Positions 8,518-15,980 of a stretch of 38,486 bases of DNA are shown here, in pieces. The stretch comes from Actinomycetota bacterium (lineage in GTDB: Bacteria > Actinomycetota > Actinomycetes > Actinomycetales > Kineosporiaceae). Position 1 is the stretch's first letter; each line of letters begins with the position of its first letter. The notes under the pieces were generated by a model. That model had not been told where the DNA came from. It saw only the letters and a list, made by a program, of their open reading frames with translations, and searched no databases. Where the stretch lies: NCBI GenBank assembly GCA_016213575.1, contig JACRAB010000277.1, forward strand, positions 1 through 38,486, written 5' to 3'. Made by a program: the position numbers and the translations under genes.

Positions 8518-8627
8518 GCTCGATCACGTCCTTCGATCTGGGTCGCGCCCTGGGCGGCCTGGGCGCCTCGGCGGACGGGATGGTGCTGCCGTCGAGGAAC
8601 CGGGCGCGTCTGCGGGTCCTGCTTGGG

Positions 8628-9416
8628 TCAGGCTGGTCGGTAGTAGCCGGCCGTCGCGCCTCCGTCGATGGCGTAGACCAGACCGTTGGTGTACGACGCC
8701 TCCTCGCTGAGCAGGTGGGCGACGGCGCGCGCGACCTCGTCCGGCATGGCGAAGCGTCCCAGGGGGACACTCGCCCGGTAGAAGTCCGCCTCGCCCTCCG
8801 GCGAGTCCTGGAAGATCCGTTGCGCCATGGGGGTCTCGACGAACGCCGGAGCGACGGCGTTGGACCGCACCCCGTGCGGGCCGAAGTCCAGGGCGAGGCA
8901 GCGCACGAGCCCGACGACCGCGTGCTTGGACGCCGTGTAGGCGGAGTACCCCTGGGCGCCGGTGGTCCCGGCGTCCGAGGCGACGGCGACGAACGCTCCA
9001 CGGGTGTCGATCAGCGACGCCATCGTGGCCTTGGCGACGTTGAAGACGCCGGTGGCGTTGACGTCGAGCGCCCGCTGCCACTCCTCGGGGGCGAGGTCGA
9101 GGACCGACCCGAGCACCTCGATCCCCGCGCAGGCCGCGACACCCGCGAGCCGGCCGTACATCGACTCGGCCCGCCCGACGACGTCACGCAGACCCTGCAG
9201 GTCCGTCACGTCACACGGGGTGGCGAGCACCTGGGCGCCGGCTGCGGCCAGGGTGGCCGCCGCCGCCTCGACGCCCGCGCTGTCACGGTCGACGAGTGTC
9301 ACGGCGCGGCCGTCGCGGGCGAGCCGGGTGGCCACGGCGAGACCGATGCCGGAGGCGGCGCCGGTGACGAGGGCCGGCCCGGGACCGGGGTCCGGGCTCG
9401 TGCCGTCCGTGCTCAT
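8628..9416 (-). CDS. SDR family oxidoreductase
   Basis: Classical SDR of 262 residues starting MSTDG; the longer ORF start is ignored because this ATG overlaps the upstream BKACE stop as ATGA. Motifs: TGAASGIG for NAD(P), a variant ACAG where NNAG is usual, YTASK for the catalytic Tyr/Lys, and a C-terminal DGGATAGYY. Likely a 3-hydroxyacid or alcohol dehydrogenase. It sits between the BKACE gene and scoAB in a tightly spaced operon, so a role in making a beta-keto acid for BKACE or in reducing a product is plausible. It is one of three SDRs in the regulon. Confidence 0.92.
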   Translation of the reverse strand: MSTDGTSPDPGPGPALVTGAASGIGLAVATRLARDGRAVTLVDRDSAGVEAAAATLAAAGAQVLATPCDVTDLQGLRDVVGRAESMYGRLAGVAACAGIEVLGSVLDLAPEEWQRALDVNATGVFNVAKATMASLIDTRGAFVAVASDAGTTGAQGYSAYTASKHAVVGLVRCLALDFGPHGVRSNAVAPAFVETPMAQRIFQDSPEGEADFYRASVPLGRFAMPDEVARAVAHLLSEEASYTNGLVYAIDGGATAGYYRPA

Positions 9417-10432
9417 GCTGTCTGCACCTGACGGACCCCGAGACCCAACAGCTGGCGGTACTCGGCGGGGGTGGCGATGGGGCGTCCGAGGGCGTCGGCG
9501 ATCGAGTGCGCGAGCCGCAGCGCTTCGGCGTTGGACTCGAGGCGGTCCTCGCGGTGCGGCCACTTGAAGTACGTGTCCTCCATCCCGACGCGGACGTGGA
9601 CGCCGAGGGTGGCGGCGAGGGTGGCCAGGTGCATGGAGGCCCGGCCTGCGGCCGAGACGAGGATGATGCCGTTGGGGTCGACGTCGCGGATGAGTCCGAT
9701 GTTGCGGGTCAGGCCCTCGACCATCTGGCGGGGGTTGTCCATCGGGGAGCAGCCCGGGAGCGCCGGCAGGATCACCCAGACCGCGCCTGGTGCCACCAGG
9801 CCGCTGCGCAGCAGGTAGCGGTCGGCGTTGGAGACGTCGGCGTCGGTGTATACGGCGATCTCGGGCTTGGCGCCGGACTCGACGATGAGGCGGGTCTTCT
9901 CAAGCAGGATCGGGGTCGGCTTCACGAACAGGGAGTCGCCGATGTACGTCGCCGTGGAGTTGACCGGGGCGGCGTCGAGCAGCCCGGAGTCCAGCACGCG
10001 CCTCATCTCGTCCCACTCGCCGTCGAGCGCGGGCACCAGGCAGCCGTCGACGACCAGGTCGGGGTACTCGGCGTGCAGCGGCTCGATGACCTGGGCGAAG
10101 CGCTCCAGGGACAGCGTGTTGTAGCCGTTGTCGTCGCGGACGTGGATGTGGACGGTGCTGGCACCCGCCTCGACGACGGAGCGCGCAGCGTCGAGGATCT
10201 CCTGGGTGGTGACGGGCTGCCCAGGGTTCTGAGACTTCTGGAAGAACGCGCCGGTGATGGTGACGGAGACGGCGAGCCGGTCGGGCAGGTCCCACGCCTC
10301 GGAGATCGGGGCGTCGTGGTAGGCCGTGTTCTCCAGGTCGAGGATCGTCGGCAGACCGTAAGGCCGCCAGATCATCTTCTGGCGCTCGCGCTCGACACCC
10401 TTGCGGACGCGGTCCCAGTCGATCGTGGTCAT
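9413..10432 (-). CDS. Beta-keto acid cleavage enzyme (BKACE, DUF849 family)
   Basis: Metal-dependent TIM-barrel enzyme related to 3-keto-5-aminohexanoate cleavage enzyme (Kce). Such enzymes react a beta-keto acid with acetyl-CoA to give acetoacetate and a new acyl-CoA. The 339 residues include TITGAF and the metal-binding H95-x-H97 in VHIHVRD, plus the late VGMEDT acid. Compared with Kce it has an N-terminal extension of about 50 residues, and the usual glycine-rich strand after the barrel's second metal segment reads DGCLVPALDG, so it is a divergent subgroup. The start at 10432 overlaps the upstream SDR stop (ATGA) and its own stop overlaps the next SDR start, giving two coupled junctions. 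The reported BKACE range includes aminated and quaternary-ammonium keto acids such as dehydrocarnitine; the actual substrate here is unknown. Confidence 0.9.
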   Translation of the reverse strand: MTTIDWDRVRKGVERERQKMIWRPYGLPTILDLENTAYHDAPISEAWDLPDRLAVSVTITGAFFQKSQNPGQPVTTQEILDAARSVVEAGASTVHIHVRDDNGYNTLSLERFAQVIEPLHAEYPDLVVDGCLVPALDGEWDEMRRVLDSGLLDAAPVNSTATYIGDSLFVKPTPILLEKTRLIVESGAKPEIAVYTDADVSNADRYLLRSGLVAPGAVWVILPALPGCSPMDNPRQMVEGLTRNIGLIRDVDPNGIILVSAAGRASMHLATLAATLGVHVRVGMEDTYFKWPHREDRLESNAEALRLAHSIADALGRPIATPAEYRQLLGLGVRQVQTA

Positions 10433-11271
10433 GAGGTGGACTCCTTGTGGTCGGTGGGGGTGTGTTCTCCGAGGCCGGGTTCCCAGGTGGGTTCGTTGAA
10501 GGTGTGCCGGCGCTGCCGCATCCACTGCGGCTGGCCGTACAGCGACTGGCCGCCGTCGACGCCGAGAGTCGCTCCGCTCACCCAGGCAGCGTCGGCGGAG
10601 GCGAGGAACGCGACTGCGGCAGCGATGTCCTGTGGCGCCCCCAGGCGTCGCAGGGGGGTGCGGTCGACGAGGTCGTCACGGACGCCGGGTGCGGCGAGCA
10701 TCCCGTGGGTCATTCCGGTCTCGACGACGCCGGGCAGGACGGCGTTGACGCGGATGCCGTGGACGCCGAGCTCGGCGGCCATCGAGCGGGTCAGGTCGAG
10801 CAGGGCGCTCTTGGTGACGCAGTAGGGGCCGACCTGGTCGGCATGGGTGAGCGCAAGGCTGGAGGAGATGACGACCAGGCTGCCGCCGCGGCCGGCCTCG
10901 GCCATCCGTCGGGCCGCGGCCTGCAGCACGTGGAAGGTGCCGACGAGGTTGACCGAGACGTGCCGCTCGAACGTCCTGGCATCCAGGTCGAGCCAGCTGC
11001 CGAACTTGGCGTACCCGGCGTTCGCGACGACGACGTCCAGAGGTCCGTGCTGCGAGGTCAGGGCGAGCAGCGCCTCGTCGACTGCGGTGCGCTCGGTCTG
11101 GTCGGCGACCGTCCAAGCCCGGAAGGGACCGAGGTCGGCGGGGGCTGGCGCCCGGTCCAGGCCGACCACGGTGTAGCCGTCGGCATGGAGCCGGTCGGCG
11201 ATGCCACGCCCCAGTTCTCCGGCGGCGCCCGTGACCAAGGCGACGCCGGCCCCACCGGTCGCGCGGGTCAC
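10429..11271 (-). CDS. SDR family oxidoreductase
   Basis: Short-chain dehydrogenase of 280 residues with TGAAGELGRG at about 15-24, ANAGYAKF, the SSS active-site serine region, YCVTK as Y-x3-K and a DGGQSLYG tail. It is longer than a typical FabG by about 30 residues at the C-terminus (FNEPTWEPG region), which could cover the active site or aid oligomerisation. GTG start. Its TGA overlaps the BKACE ATG, so the two products are probably made together; that pairing suggests it oxidises a beta-hydroxy acid to the beta-keto acid that BKACE cleaves (inference). It lies 47 bp after the saccharopine-dehydrogenase-like gene. Confidence 0.92.
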   Translation of the reverse strand: MTRATGGAGVALVTGAAGELGRGIADRLHADGYTVVGLDRAPAPADLGPFRAWTVADQTERTAVDEALLALTSQHGPLDVVVANAGYAKFGSWLDLDARTFERHVSVNLVGTFHVLQAAARRMAEAGRGGSLVVISSSLALTHADQVGPYCVTKSALLDLTRSMAAELGVHGIRVNAVLPGVVETGMTHGMLAAPGVRDDLVDRTPLRRLGAPQDIAAAVAFLASADAAWVSGATLGVDGGQSLYGQPQWMRQRRHTFNEPTWEPGLGEHTPTDHKESTS

Positions 11272-11318
11272 TGGGCGGCCTGCAGGGAGCGACGCGAGCG
11301 CATCTGGGCTGCCATGTC

Positions 11319-12503
11319 TCAGGCCTGCGCTCGGGCCGGCGCGGCGATGAGGTCGCGGATGCGCACCCGTTCGGTGGCGACCCCGTTCTCGAGGCGGTGC
11401 AGCTGCAGTCCGCCGCCGCCGCGGCTGACGGTGCGCAGGCTGGCGAAGAAGTCGGCAGGCCGCAGGTGCTCTGGTGAGCGGATCCCGGGGTCGGCGAAGC
11501 GGCCGTCGGCGAGCAGCAGCAGCCCCGCGGCGGCCGGGATCCCGGTGGCCTCGGCCATCTCGGTCTCGGCGCCGGAGGAGTACCGCAACCCGTTGCCGTC
11601 GGTGTGGATGTCGATGACCAGGCCACTGCCGACGCGCCCGGTGTCAGGGCGGGAGTCGCGGTAGGCGGCGAAGACGTCGACGGCCTTGCCCGTGACGTCC
11701 TCGAGCGCGTCGCCGCCCTCGTGGCGGTCCGGGGCGACGGCGTAGGCCAGGCTCCAGGCGACGCGCATGGCGTCGTCCGGGGTGATCGACCCGTAGTTGC
11801 GGCTGTTTTTCACCGGCAGGAACCGCGGCACGGTGAGGGGCTCGGGGTGGGCCAGGCGGACGACCTCCCGCGGCCCGACGCTGCCCGGGAAGTCGATCAC
11901 GACACGGTCCAGGTCGTCCCACGAGGGAACGGGGTGGCTGGTGCCATCGGCGTCCACGAGGTTGAAGCAGTGCCAGAAGTGCCGGACCGCGGCAGGGGTC
12001 ATGTCGCCGATGTCGACGGTCCAGTAGATGTCGACGGAGTCGGCCTGGCCGAGGTAGTCCACGGCGGCGCGAATGAGGACGTTCGTCGTCCCCGGGGAGG
12101 AGCCCATGCCCACCAGGGCGGTGATGCCGGCATTCCGGGCCTGCTCGTCGTACCCGAGCAGACCGAGGACGGCGTCGGCGTCGTCGCAGATGTCGAGGTA
12201 GTCCGTTCCCGCGGCGATGGCGGCGGTCAGGACCGCTGAACCGGTGCGGTAGTAGGGACCCGCGAGGTTCGCAACCACCCGCGCGTCGGCCAGGATCGAG
12301 GCGAGCCGGTCCGGTTCCTCGAACAGGTCCAGGGTCTGGCGCGGCATGCCGAGAGCATCCAGGGCCGCGGCCGCCTCCGGGCGCCAAGCCCGGTCCAGGG
12401 CCAGCCACGACGTGAGCGGTGTGGCTCGGGCGGCACCTTCGATCATCGCCTGCGCCTGGGAGCCACCGGCCCCGATCACGACAACGTCCCACTGACGACT
12501 CAT
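11319..12503 (-). CDS. Saccharopine dehydrogenase-like oxidoreductase (second copy)
   Basis: A 394-residue paralogue of the 3313-4470 product. It opens with the Rossmann stretch VVVIGAGGSQAQ and carries the same GSSPGTTNVLIRAAVDYL block at the start of the second domain. I chose MSRQW at 12503 rather than the longer ORF because it has GGAGAAG upstream and directly precedes the Rossmann fold. It is the first well-supported gene of the BKACE/CoA-transferase operon. The family forms or cleaves C-N bonds in opine-like compounds or acts as an oxidoreductase; with a TMADH-like enzyme nearby, handling of an amine or imine intermediate is reasonable. Reaction not assignable. Confidence 0.86.
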   Translation of the reverse strand: MSRQWDVVVIGAGGSQAQAMIEGAARATPLTSWLALDRAWRPEAAAALDALGMPRQTLDLFEEPDRLASILADARVVANLAGPYYRTGSAVLTAAIAAGTDYLDICDDADAVLGLLGYDEQARNAGITALVGMGSSPGTTNVLIRAAVDYLGQADSVDIYWTVDIGDMTPAAVRHFWHCFNLVDADGTSHPVPSWDDLDRVVIDFPGSVGPREVVRLAHPEPLTVPRFLPVKNSRNYGSITPDDAMRVAWSLAYAVAPDRHEGGDALEDVTGKAVDVFAAYRDSRPDTGRVGSGLVIDIHTDGNGLRYSSGAETEMAEATGIPAAAGLLLLADGRFADPGIRSPEHLRPADFFASLRTVSRGGGGLQLHRLENGVATERVRIRDLIAAPARAQA

Positions 12504-12835
12504 GTGAGGTCTTCTCCCTGTGCGGTCGCGGATGGCGGGTGCTGGATGTTCGACGGTTCGAGGTGCGTCGCGAGGCGGGTCGCGAGGCCACGGCGCTCGA
12601 ACTCGCCGCTGGCTGTGCGGGCAGCCGTGTGCAACGCACAGAGGCGTTCGTGGCCCACGGCATCCGGCGACGCGGGGACGAGGGGCATGGCTGCACCGGC
12701 GCGGTCGGCGCGGCAGGCGCGCGGTCGACGACCGGCGCGGCAGGGCCCTCCCGAGCGTCGGGCAGGAACGGCCTCGCACCGCTCCCCAGGCTCCCTAGCC
12801 CCGACAAGGGTGACTCGCGCCACGACCACCTCCAT
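12500..12835 (-). CDS. Possible small operon-leader protein, 111 aa
   Basis: An uninterrupted ORF begins at an ATG only about 9 nt after the predicted transcription start of the operon promoter (TTGACG at 12879-12874) and ends with a TGA that overlaps the ATG of the saccharopine-dehydrogenase-like gene (ATGA). G/C at third codon positions is high. The protein is Arg/Ala-rich with no recognisable domain, membrane segment or signal peptide, and chance ORFs are common in such DNA. A shorter version from the internal Met at 12688 is also possible. If not coding, this is a 330-nt 5' leader. Confidence 0.3.
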   Translation of the reverse strand: MEVVVARVTLVGAREPGERCEAVPARRSGGPCRAGRRPRACRADRAGAAMPLVPASPDAVGHERLCALHTAARTASGEFERRGLATRLATHLEPSNIQHPPSATAQGEDLT

Positions 12836-12879
12836 AAATGAACGTTCATAAACGTGGCAGGAAGTCGCGGTATCGTCAA
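12835..12879 (-). promoter_or_regulatory. Promoter and TetR operator of BKACE operon
   Basis: On the minus strand TTGACG (12879-12874) is followed after exactly 21 nt by TTTATGAACGTTCATTTA, whose core ATGAACGTTCAT (12838-12849) is a perfect 12-bp palindrome. The -10 (CACGTT at 17-nt spacing) is weak. The same TTGACG-21 nt-TTTATGAACGTTC layout recurs upstream of the hydrolase gene (15697-15741), which suggests one regulator controls both. Confidence 0.7.
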
Positions 12880-12932
12880 CCCCATGCAGCCTGGGATCTC
12901 ACCCAAGACAGCCGGGCCGCTTGTCTCCACCT

Positions 12933-12955
12933 ACGTTAACGTGCGTTAATTAACC
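12933..12955. promoter_or_regulatory. Palindromic operator upstream of second TetR gene
   Basis: TTAACG-TG-CGTTAA (12936-12949) is a perfect inverted repeat, overlapped by the palindrome ACGTTAACGT and followed by TTAATTAA. It lies about 125 bp before the TetR start at 13075 and about 85 bp from the BKACE-operon operator. It may be an autoregulatory site of the TetR protein, with a sequence somewhat different from the GAACGTTC sites. Confidence 0.5.
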
Positions 12956-13074
12956 AGGCAATGCTCGATCCACGTCGATAGAGACCCGGCTGCACACCCC
13001 GACGCCCGCCACCGCGAGGACAGCCGGCGGTGGCCGTGATTCCATCGGCTCAGGACAGGGAGGGCCGACCGGGC

Positions 13075-13719
13075 ATGGCAGCAAGTACGCAGACACGCAC
13101 GCACGACACCGCCACAGCTCGGCGGTCCGACACGAGGGACCGGCTCCTCGCGGTCGCCATCGAGATGTTCGGCAGCCGTGGGTACGACTCCACCAGTCTT
13201 CGCGACATCGCCTCCGCCGTAGGCATCAAGCCGCCGGCGGTGTACAACCACTTCGAGTCCAAGGAACAGCTGCTCGGCGAGGCGGTTTCATGGATGATCG
13301 CCGACTTCATGACCTGCGTGGTCACGCCGGACGATCCGACCGCGGACGCCATGGTCCGCCTGCGCGGGCTGATGACTCGTCACGTGCACTATCAGCTCGA
13401 GAAGGGCGCCCTGGCCCGCGCGAACGACCTCATGATGGAGTCCGAGGCCCTGCGGCACACCATGCCCGAGGACGCAGCAGCACGCGTCCGGCGAGACATG
13501 CGCAGCTACATCGACCTGCTCACGGATCTGGTCGCCCAGGTGCGCGCCAAGGGTGGCGCAGGTCGGAAGGCCACCTCCGCGAGAGTCGTGGCGTTCGGGA
13601 TCGTCAGCATGTGCGACCGGGTCCAGACCTGGTGGCGACCAGACGGTCCGATGACGCCGACCCAGATCGCTGACGAGTTCTGGGCGTTCGCTGCGGAGGG
13701 CCTAGGAGTGCAGGCCTGA
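13075..13719 (+). CDS. TetR family transcriptional regulator
   Basis: A 214-residue TetR repressor from the ATG at 13075; an in-frame GTG at 13030 would add 15 residues, but AGGGAGGG favours the later start. The helix-turn-helix is TSLRDIASAVGIKPPAVYNHFESKEQL, very typical of the TetR_N domain, followed by a helical C-terminal domain rich in Met and Arg. It resembles the first TetR protein, including the late CxxVxTWxxPDGP block (CDRVQTWWRPDGP here, CEYVHTWFNPDGP there), so the two may sense related ligands. Divergent from the BKACE operon, with two palindromes between them. Likely represses that operon and the hydrolase at 14434-15381. Confidence 0.93.
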   Translation: MAASTQTRTHDTATARRSDTRDRLLAVAIEMFGSRGYDSTSLRDIASAVGIKPPAVYNHFESKEQLLGEAVSWMIADFMTCVVTPDDPTADAMVRLRGLMTRHVHYQLEKGALARANDLMMESEALRHTMPEDAAARVRRDMRSYIDLLTDLVAQVRAKGGAGRKATSARVVAFGIVSMCDRVQTWWRPDGPMTPTQIADEFWAFAAEGLGVQA

Positions 13720-13819
13720 CACCTGCCGGGCACGCGGAGTCTGAAGCGAACACCCCAGCGCCCTGACCTCACGGGCCCAGCCGGCACGGCGATGCATGCC
13801 GCCCTTGCGCAGAGGTCGC

Positions 13820-14236
13820 CTACCTCGAGGCGTCCACGAAGCGGTAGGCCAGCTCTCCGCGACTCAGGCATCCCGCATGGGCGTCCGAGAGGGTCAGCGC
13901 CAGAACCAGCTCCGTCGGCGTCGCGCTGTCGACAGCCACCGCCACGACCACCGGGCTCGAGGACAGCACAGGGCGGATCACGTGCACGGAGCTTCGGGCC
14001 AGCTCCAACTTCTCCCCGTCGCGAACGAACGGACTGGCCGTGAGTCCGTTCGCGGAGATCGCCGCGTGAGCGGCCTGCAAGAACCACCCCAGGATGTGAC
14101 GACTGTCGACGGGACCGAGGCGACCGAACTCGGGCTTGCGCGGCGACACGACGAACTCGAAGGGCCAGCCATCGTTCCCTAGCGCGAGCACAGCCGACCG
14201 GTCGGTCGGAGATGGCTGGGAGATGTCGTTCTCCAT
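13820..14236 (-). CDS. Hypothetical protein, 138 aa
   Basis: Not recognised. The start at 14236 is chosen because GGGAGGA stands 8 nt upstream; the ORF track shows it only as the tail of a longer spurious ORF. The protein is soluble-looking and opens with MENDISQPS. A central region (WFLQAAHAAISANGL) is followed by an alternating hydrophobic stretch (PVVVAVAVDSATPTELVLALTL) that looks like beta strands rather than a membrane helix. No Cys clusters or catalytic motif. It is convergent with tetR (100 bp gap) and lies 197 bp downstream of the alpha/beta hydrolase in the same direction, so it may be cotranscribed with it. Confidence 0.6.
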   Translation of the reverse strand: MENDISQPSPTDRSAVLALGNDGWPFEFVVSPRKPEFGRLGPVDSRHILGWFLQAAHAAISANGLTASPFVRDGEKLELARSSVHVIRPVLSSSPVVVAVAVDSATPTELVLALTLSDAHAGCLSRGELAYRFVDASR

Positions 14237-14433
14237 GGAACTGATCCTCCCGCAACCGTGCCCGCCAAGCCATGACCGCTCGGCCCTTGCACGACGTCGC
14301 GCCCTGGGCGTCCGGACTTGATGACGACTGGGCCATTGCGGGCCCCGGCGGACCCTCCCTCCAGGTGACACGACAGCAGGGCAGGATGCATCTGTCGTAC
14401 CTGCCTGAGCACGACGAGGCCGATCGTCGTCCG

Positions 14434-15381
14434 TCACCGAAAGGCCGCAGCTTCGCTTTCCGAGCTCCGTAGTCCGAGGTGCCTGCCGAGGAACGCAAGC
14501 TGGACGTGGATGACCCCGTCGAACGCCTTGCCGTAGGCGTCGAAGTGCCCGCCCTCGAACAGATGCAGCTCCTTGGGCTCGAGCGCCGATTCGAAACTCT
14601 CCACGGCCAGGCGCGTCGGGGTCACCCAGTCCTCGGTGGCTACGCACATCAGAAGCGGGGTAGGTGAGATCAGGCGCACGTAGGCACCGGGCAGGTACTC
14701 GGAGAAGCGCTCGGCGCTGCGCAGAGTGCACTGGTTCACAAACGCCGGCGCCCCTGCGGCCGAGGTCTCGCTGAACCAGGCCCACGCGTCGGGAGTCGGC
14801 AGGACTGCAGGAGCGGTGGGATCGGGGTCGACGACCTTGACGCGACGCGGCGGGTGACCGGCAGCCCGCGACCTCCGGTCGGCCTCGAACGATCGCTTCG
14901 CACGACCGACGCGGTCAGCGCGGACCATGTGCCTGAAGTTCGCATCAACGTTGACGACAGGGACCTGCGCCAGAACGCACTTGACCCGACGGTCCTGCGC
15001 TCCGACGACGAGGACGTGGCCTCCCGAATAGCTGGATCCCCACACGGCCACCCTGTCAGCGTCGACGCCCGGCAGGGCTTCGGCGAATGTGATGGCGTTG
15101 CGCATGTCGTCGACCTGCTGCCACGGGTTGAGGTCACCGCGCGGTTCGCCGTCCGAGGCACCCAGGCCGCGATTGTCGTAGCACAGCACGTGGCAGCCGG
15201 CCGAGGCGAAGGCCTCGGCGTACCTGTCGAGACACATCTCCTTCACGGCCGCGAACCCGTGGCACATGACAACGATGGGGGCTCGAGCCTGCAAGCCGGC
15301 GGGCGCATAGTGCCATCCGCGCAGCGTCACGCCGTCGGAATCGAACTCCACATCGTCACGCCTGTGCGGCATGCCCGTCAC
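14434..15381 (-). CDS. Alpha/beta hydrolase
   Basis: Serine hydrolase of about 315 residues with the oxyanion-hole region VMCHGFAAVKE, DNRGLGASDGEPRG, nucleophile elbow GSSYSGG, an acid in VATEDWVTP and a late catalytic His in EGGHFDAYG. Close in organisation to dienelactone hydrolase/X-Pro dipeptidyl-peptidase-like alpha/beta hydrolases of unknown substrate. Of several starts I prefer the GTG at 15381, with GGAGG 5 nt away; GTG 15399 and ATG 15372 are alternatives. A TetR-type promoter/operator lies about 320 bp upstream, with the same layout as that of the BKACE operon. It could hydrolyse an ester, amide or lactone form of the growth substrate, but this is inference. Confidence 0.88.
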   Translation of the reverse strand: MTGMPHRRDDVEFDSDGVTLRGWHYAPAGLQARAPIVVMCHGFAAVKEMCLDRYAEAFASAGCHVLCYDNRGLGASDGEPRGDLNPWQQVDDMRNAITFAEALPGVDADRVAVWGSSYSGGHVLVVGAQDRRVKCVLAQVPVVNVDANFRHMVRADRVGRAKRSFEADRRSRAAGHPPRRVKVVDPDPTAPAVLPTPDAWAWFSETSAAGAPAFVNQCTLRSAERFSEYLPGAYVRLISPTPLLMCVATEDWVTPTRLAVESFESALEPKELHLFEGGHFDAYGKAFDGVIHVQLAFLGRHLGLRSSESEAAAFR

Positions 15382-15696
15382 CGTGGCCTCCTTCGGCACC
15401 CGATGCCCGCAGGAGCATGTCGTGCGACCGCTCCTTCGGGCGACGCCTGCTTCAGCACCTCACCGACCTCCATGTTCGGCAACGCCTTGGCAGGGCGAAC
15501 TGATGGGCATCCCGCGATCTCGCGATGCACCGCCTGGCAGACGGACGAGCGGGCGGCCGACGAACTCCCGACTGACCCGCGGTTGCGGCCAACCGGAGTT
15601 TCCTTGCGCCAACGAACTGGGAACACCGCCCTGCCCGTTCAGTGATCCAGACCGCGCCGACGCCACGACCACGATTCACGCCGCACGATTCCTGAA

Positions 15697-15741
15697 TTAA
15701 CGAACGTTCATAAATGTACGGGCAGCGCCGAGGTTCGTCAA
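15697..15741 (-). promoter_or_regulatory. Promoter and TetR operator upstream of alpha/beta hydrolase
   Basis: On the minus strand TTGACG (15741-15736) and TACATT (17-nt spacing) form a good promoter, and TTTATGAACGTTCGTTAA (15714-15697) overlaps its start region. Distance from TTGACG to TTTATGAACGTTC is 21 nt, identical to the BKACE operon promoter. The rest of the 599-bp gap 15382-15980 shows only short ORFs without support, so the hydrolase mRNA probably has a long leader. Confidence 0.65.
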
Positions 15742-15980
15742 GGACGGGCTCGAGCCACCGTGCCCGGGTCATTCGTTTCGCTCTCAGCAAGAAGGTCGAC
15801 GGCACGGCGGGCAACGGTGTGGCGGGTCACCGGGGCGCCTGACGCTCAGCCGGCCACACCGATCACCCCAAACCCCACCACCCCATGGACTCACGACCTT
15901 CGAGAGAGACCTTCGAGGTGGGGGACGAGTCCCCGGCGATGCCGGACGCGAGCACGGACCCCGTCGAGGCCGCTGTGGCG

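Noticed and set aside
7433-9001. 522-aa minus-strand ORF
   Set aside because: Arg/Pro/Ser-rich out-of-frame reading through SDR, scoA and scoB, each of which has conserved motifs in its own frame.
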